Shown here piece by piece: positions 15,501-17,944 of a stretch of DNA of 17,944 nucleotides. Location: contig QZKK01000148.1 in assembly GCA_003599475.1 (NCBI GenBank), positions 1-17,944 on the forward strand, read 5' to 3'. The notes beneath the pieces are model-generated. The model searched no databases. It had not been told where the DNA came from and was given only the letters and a program-made list of their open reading frames with translations. This DNA comes from Desulfobacteraceae bacterium. Lineage in GTDB: Bacteria > Desulfobacterota > Desulfobacteria > Desulfobacterales > SURF-15. Position 1 is the first letter of the stretch. Every line of letters starts with the position of its first letter. A program made the position numbers and the translations under genes.

Positions 15501-15704
15501 CGCCGCCACGAGGAGCATGAAGACGAACAAGACGAAGATTCGAACGAATCCGATTTTTTTGCGCCGAGGGCGGTCTTCGGTTCGGGAAAAATGCAGCGGT
15601 ACGGAGCGCCCGGGAGATGGAGGCGAAAGAGATCTGGATATCGAAAGGTTGCGAACACCGCCTCGCCGGCGTTTGCGCGCCCTTCTCTTATGAGATACTG
15701 ACAT
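12525..15704 (-). CDS. Large bifunctional class A penicillin-binding protein (transglycosylase/transpeptidase)
   Basis: Inner-membrane enzyme that polymerises and crosslinks peptidoglycan in the periplasm. At 1059 residues it is longer than typical class A proteins (about 750-850). An Arg-rich cytoplasmic head (MSVSHKRRARKRRRGG) is followed by one membrane anchor at about 51-73. The GT51 domain shows FIENRGLLD (Glu201, in place of the usual EDRxFxxH) and GGSTLATQ at 242-249. The transpeptidase has SxxK as GSTAK (Ser533-Lys536), SxN as HSVN (Ser639-Asn641) and KTGTG (Lys958). About 320 residues lie between SxN and KTG, far more than usual. ATG 15704 (GGAAG 5 bases upstream) is preferred to TTG 15767. 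It lies upstream of the YeeE/YedE pair on the same strand, with a 191-base gap, so joint transcription is possible but not required. Confidence 0.87.
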   Translation of the reverse strand: MSVSHKRRARKRRRGGVRNLSISRSLSPPSPGRSVPLHFSRTEDRPRRKKIGFVRIFVLFVFMLLVAAVILEVRTCWIQGYFIPRISEKATYKVLPGSTGPSIIAPAGPYDVRLGYASLPEFSEKLKKNGYLIKSQARASEMMHELSRRGVFPIFQEKTVAGLFIEDRSGRRLYASSYPGRTFPGYTAIPPVIVNMLLFIENRGLLDEKMPVMNPAVDWVRLAKAFVETGRKVIDSNHSVPGGSTLATQMEKYRHSDGGLTLSMGDKLRQVVSASLKAYHNGPVTIPTRRRIVVEYLNSVPLAAFPGYGEVFGLGDGLWTWYGVELDRVIEALNSPESEPTRLEEKALRLKQILSLLLAHRKPSYYLEEGREALNDKCNAYLRLLEKEAIITAALKECAIRLPLVFRGEPIAPELQAFKDRKASDPVRVRLLSLMGVPSLYDLDRLDMSVKSSLDLPVQHAATDLITRMRDPVWIAEQGFQKHGLLDKGDPAKVVYAFTLYEKTPKGNLLRVQTDSTEQALNVNEGAMLDLGSTAKLRTLIHYLEIIESLHAQFGSLSQEELLKMQPAPKDAIRRWAVSFLSNHPGSALEEMLKASLERKYSANPAERFFTGGGLHTFENFDDKNDHQTFSVREGLQHSVNLVFIRLMRDVVRFHTFGEPELDADDKPLEDRARRMEYLSKYADFEGTKFLKKFYLRYKGRSEKDAFAVLLHSVRPLPRRLAIVYRFVYPEKDPGEFEQFINQELSHSPLDPEAAAKLYESTSPDRFSLSDAGYISGVHPLELWIVSHLRSNPDISWSGIVEQSGPVRQEAYRWLFQTSRKAAQERRIEIIREIEAFVEIHASWKRLGYPFESLVPSYATSIGSSADRPGALAELMGILINDGMRLPLQTIGEIHFGAGTPYETRFELPTEAGERVLGIEVARMVKVLLYEVVGKGTARRVHRAFLKPDGSELPVGGKTGTGDHRHESYDSHGRLISSEVRNRTATFSFILGDRFFGNITAFVPGSAASDYRFTSALPLAVLRLMAPSLSGLLSGDGGEIETLRSNPIPPAVGFEKLGS

Positions 15705-16482
15705 CTTTACTTCCGTGCTGAACTGAAACAGGAGCGCATTCGTGCAGCTTGTCGGAAAGGATTGCAATTATTCGCATTCTTGAATACTCAAGGGCGTAAA
15801 TCCCGTTTTCCGAAGCTGCAGGGTCTTCAACCACCCGAATGACTCTCCACCCTCATGGTGAAATTCATCTTATACGGGTACGGGCAAAGATCGTGCCATG
15901 GGCTCAACCAATTGGATCGAGGAGATTTTTCTCTTTTCCCATCGAAGCAGGTGAACCCGCGGTTCTGATTGGGGCTTCTCTTTCGCAAAGTGATCTCGTT
16001 CGTATCCGTGCGCTTGCCGCGCGATTGCGGCAGACAAGCCGTTTGGTGTTTAAGAACCGGAAGTTCCCCACTTTCGATCGTAGCGGAACTGACCGTTCAT
16101 TTATGAATCGGTGTTCATCCGAAACAACTTGAGCAGATGCATTATCTGGCAAGATATTCGCTGTCTGACTTTCCCCGGCGGCAAGCTTATATCCTTCGAT
16201 AAACTGGAGAGACATTGTCCGCATTCGGAGGTAACCACAATTTCGGAAGATGCCATCACTCCCAACCGATATCCCCGTATGAAATACATGCTTCAGGGTA
16301 TATACGTTACCGGGGATTTCTTGGAAAAATAAAAATTATGAGGCATTCTGTGCCGCCGGGTAACCACCGGAAATGTAAAATAACGGTATACCGGAGCAAG
16401 GGAAACTGCAAGTCCTGAGAAAAATAACAGTCCTGAGAAAAATAACCCGGTTTCCTGAGCCGGTTTCATATATAGGTGTCTT
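15705..16482. other. Gene-poor region between the penicillin-binding protein and lipoprotein genes
   Basis: About 780 bases with only short, overlapping open frames that show no family motif, signal peptide or good ribosome binding site. Base composition becomes more AT-rich to the right. It must hold the minus-strand promoter of the penicillin-binding protein; the palindrome CTTGA-ATAC-TCAAG at 15779-15792 lies 75 bases upstream of that start and is a possible regulator site. The right end holds an 18-bp tandem repeat listed separately. Confidence 0.6.
16411..16446. repeat. Perfect 18-bp tandem duplication
   Basis: AGTCCTGAGAAAAATAAC occurs at 16411-16428 and again immediately at 16429-16446. 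It ends 36 bases before the truncated lipoprotein start and so lies in its presumed promoter/leader region. CCGGTTTC is also repeated just after it (16447-16469). Confidence 0.9.
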
Positions 16483-16791
16483 ATGGGCTTCAAATCATTC
16501 GTGATTGCAATATCACTGATGCTGATTACCGGGTGCGCGGCAAGCTATCAGCCGGCGCCCGATCAGATATACGGGCTTTATCATAACCAAATCATCGATT
16601 GGCAGAAGAGAATCAATCAAGAAGGATGGTCTCAATCCCCCATCGATGATCTAGTCGGAGAATCGATAAGGTTTTCACAATACGGTAAGGAAGAAGATGA
16701 TCGGGAAATACCCCGTGGGTTTGTCGGAGAGGGATTTCAGGGTGGGTGCCCGGAAATCGCCGCAGCAGGCTTTTCCGTGGGGAGCTGTTGA
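16483..16791 (+). pseudogene. Truncated transglutaminase-like lipoprotein gene (degenerate copy)
   Basis: A 102-residue open frame beginning with a lipoprotein signal peptide (lipobox LITGC, Cys18). It aligns along its first 94 residues with the intact gene at 17124-17639, sharing QPAPDQI, GLYH, FSQY, GFQG and the cysteine after it; I count roughly half of residues identical. The catalytic block GDCEDIA of the intact copy is GGCPEIA here, and the match stops right after, giving a different 8-residue end and a TGA. The catalytic His and Asp part is absent from all three downstream frames. It is most simply a broken duplicate; a short secreted lipoprotein that keeps only the N-terminal domain is the other possibility. 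Confidence 0.7.
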
Positions 16792-17123
16792 ACGGATCGA
16801 TACTCTTAAGGGCTCAGCTCCGGCGAAAGAAAAGCTTTGCAGGTGGAATAATCGAAGGCACCACTGAAAGACCCGGAAGCGGGGATCTTCTGATTATCCT
16901 GGTTCCAATCTCACCCGATGAATCTTTGACGGACGCGTGTATTCCGAACTGCCCCAATAGAGGATTGAATCGGTTCCGCACGGCTGAGAAAAGCTCTGAA
17001 ATCACCGGCACGAACTGCTGAGCTCCCCAATTCCGGTCGCACTTCTCAAAGATCCTGCAGAGAGCTATACAAAATTTGCTTACTCATTTCAGTCACAGAT
17101 AAACAGATAAATAGAGGTGTTTC
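16792..17123 (+). other. Intergenic DNA between the two lipoprotein copies
   Basis: About 330 bases with no supported gene. The missing C-terminal half of the first lipoprotein is not present here in any frame, so it was replaced or deleted, not merely frameshifted. AT-rich DNA at about 17075-17112 (TTGCTT followed 18 bases later by TAAACA) could carry the promoter for the second copy, at low confidence. Confidence 0.5.
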
Positions 17124-17639
17124 ATGCATATCAAACGGTTTCTGTTTGTAGTATCCTTGGTCATCGTTTCCGGATGCTCTGCTTTCCATCAGCCGGCACC
17201 GGATCAAATACACGGACTCTATCATGATCGATTTACCGGTTGGCAGGAAAAGATCACCCGGCAAGGGTGGTCGGAAGCCCTTGTCAATGAGCTTGTCGAA
17301 CAATCGATCATATTTTCACAGTACCGAGCGGAAGAATCGGATTATTGGGATACCCCCAGGCAGTTTGTCGAGAAAGGATTTCAGGGCGACTGTGAAGATA
17401 TCGCCGTTTTTGCCATGTCCAATCTGAAAATGCTCAAATATCCGCATCGGGTAAGGATCCTGGCCGTCAAAGCATTGACGGGGCATCATGCGGTTCTAAA
17501 GGTTGAAATGCCGGACGGAAAATGGAAGGTCTACGAGACGGTTCCTGTTCTTTTCGGTCAGTTCGACAGGGCCTTTTATCGACCCATCGTCGAGTTCGAC
17601 GAAAATACGATTCTATATTTTGACGACCGGAGATCTTAG
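17124..17639 (+). CDS. Transglutaminase-like cysteine-protease-fold lipoprotein
   Basis: A 171-residue exported lipoprotein: charged start MHIKRF, hydrophobic stretch and lipobox IVSGC with Cys18 as lipidation site, so it should be anchored in the outer or inner membrane facing the periplasm. The C-terminal half carries a transglutaminase-like triad pattern: nucleophile cysteine in GFQGDCEDIAVFAM, His in ALTGHHAVLKVE about 33 residues later, and a likely Asp/Glu in PDGKWKVYETVP. Such small cysteine-peptidase-like domains process or bind cell-envelope proteins or peptidoglycan peptides in other bacteria. ATG 17124 follows AGAGGTG by about 5 bases, the same arrangement as in the truncated copy upstream (AGGTGT), showing that the duplication included the translation start. 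No partner gene is visible. Confidence 0.8.
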   Translation: MHIKRFLFVVSLVIVSGCSAFHQPAPDQIHGLYHDRFTGWQEKITRQGWSEALVNELVEQSIIFSQYRAEESDYWDTPRQFVEKGFQGDCEDIAVFAMSNLKMLKYPHRVRILAVKALTGHHAVLKVEMPDGKWKVYETVPVLFGQFDRAFYRPIVEFDENTILYFDDRRS

Positions 17640-17944
17640 GCGAGTGGGAGAGGACATTCTTTCATTTATTCATCTTGATCTGTTCATTTTGATCGTTTCC
17701 GGCTTGCGACAGCCGATTTTCCAACGCTATCGGCTCGCCTCTTCAATTTCATGAATGATCAGGAGGAAATTTACAGACGGGCTTCGCTTGGGCCCTTTGA
17801 AGGCGGCAGTAAAACTGCCGCGCTCCAAAGGTGTACAAAATGCTTTTCATGGCTCCGACGTTTCACCGGGCACATGAAAGGACCGGGACGGTATCCCAAC
17901 TGCATGGGAGGATTATTGACCGATCCGAAAAAAATAGATCGGAA
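17640..17944. other. Right-edge region with two hairpins, no supported gene
   Basis: A compound hairpin lies at 17794-17831: outer arms CCTTTG/CAAAGG, inner perfect 7-bp arms GCGGCAG/CTGCCGC (17803-17809, 17815-17821) and loop TAAAA. A second, TTTCATG/CATGAAA (17845-17851, 17873-17879), follows 13 bases later. GGGAGG at 17906-17911 precedes an open frame to the window edge (ATG 17904 or TTG 17916), which may be the first codons of another gene, but too little is present to call it. There is no T-run after either hairpin. Confidence 0.5.

Noticed and set aside
15839..16132. 97-residue plus-strand open frame
   Set aside because: No recognisable domain, no good ribosome binding site and overlapping open frames on both strands; not called a gene.
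16814..17011. 65-residue minus-strand open frame between the lipoprotein copies
   Set aside because: No ribosome binding site or family motif; the region is better explained as remnant DNA.

Overview
The window looks like chromosomal DNA of a GC-rich, anaerobic or facultative Gram-negative bacterium, most likely a Desulfobacterota (deltaproteobacterial) sulfate reducer or syntroph. The pointers are a family I CoA-transferase/thiolase operon, a polar amino-acid ABC transporter, sulfopyruvate-type decarboxylase genes, a class A penicillin-binding protein, outer-membrane-type lipoproteins, and an apparent selenocysteine codon in a sulfur-transport gene. The lineage is an inference; there is no rRNA or tRNA to settle it.

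Layout. (1) Positions 128-4099, plus strand: the ATPase of a polar amino-acid ABC importer, CoA-transferase subunits A and B, a thiolase and a TetR regulator form one tightly spaced cluster. It probably imports a substrate and processes a 3-oxoacyl intermediate to acetyl-CoA. A 22-bp palindrome in front of tetR is the best operator candidate. (2) 4319-5570: a DMT/EamA permease overlapping a small cupin gene. (3) 5735-7983: a good sigma70-type promoter and a 145-nt leader, then a PAC2-family gene and two half-genes of a thiamine-diphosphate decarboxylase of the sulfopyruvate/phosphonopyruvate type. (4) 8050-8961, minus strand: a second EamA permease. (5) 9233-11119, plus strand: ribonuclease HI with an N-terminal viroplasmin-like domain, then an alpha/beta hydrolase. 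(6) 11282-12333, minus strand: two half-size YeeE/YedE membrane genes with an ATGA overlap. (7) 12525-15704, minus strand: a very large bifunctional penicillin-binding protein. (8) 15705-17944: mostly gene-poor DNA carrying two tandem related lipoprotein genes, the first truncated, and hairpins near the edge.

The main discovery candidate is in region 6. The first YeeE/YedE half-gene is cut at codon 134 by an in-frame TGA exactly where this family has its conserved cysteine (G-C-x-S-G-H). The frame reopens into 41 well-conserved membrane-protein residues and ends in an ATGA overlap with its partner. Directly after the TGA lies a stem-loop with a 6-bp perfect stem and a GGUCUU loop, very like the E. 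coli fdhF SECIS. This is best read as a selenoprotein subunit of a sulfur or selenium oxyanion/persulfide transporter, paired with a cysteine-containing second half.

The second theme is a set of degenerate heptanucleotide tandem repeats at five or more intergenic sites (about 2229-2263, 7978-8019, 10004-10164, 11112-11228, 11255-11275). They run over stop codons, and one is translated as the C-terminal tail of ribonuclease HI.
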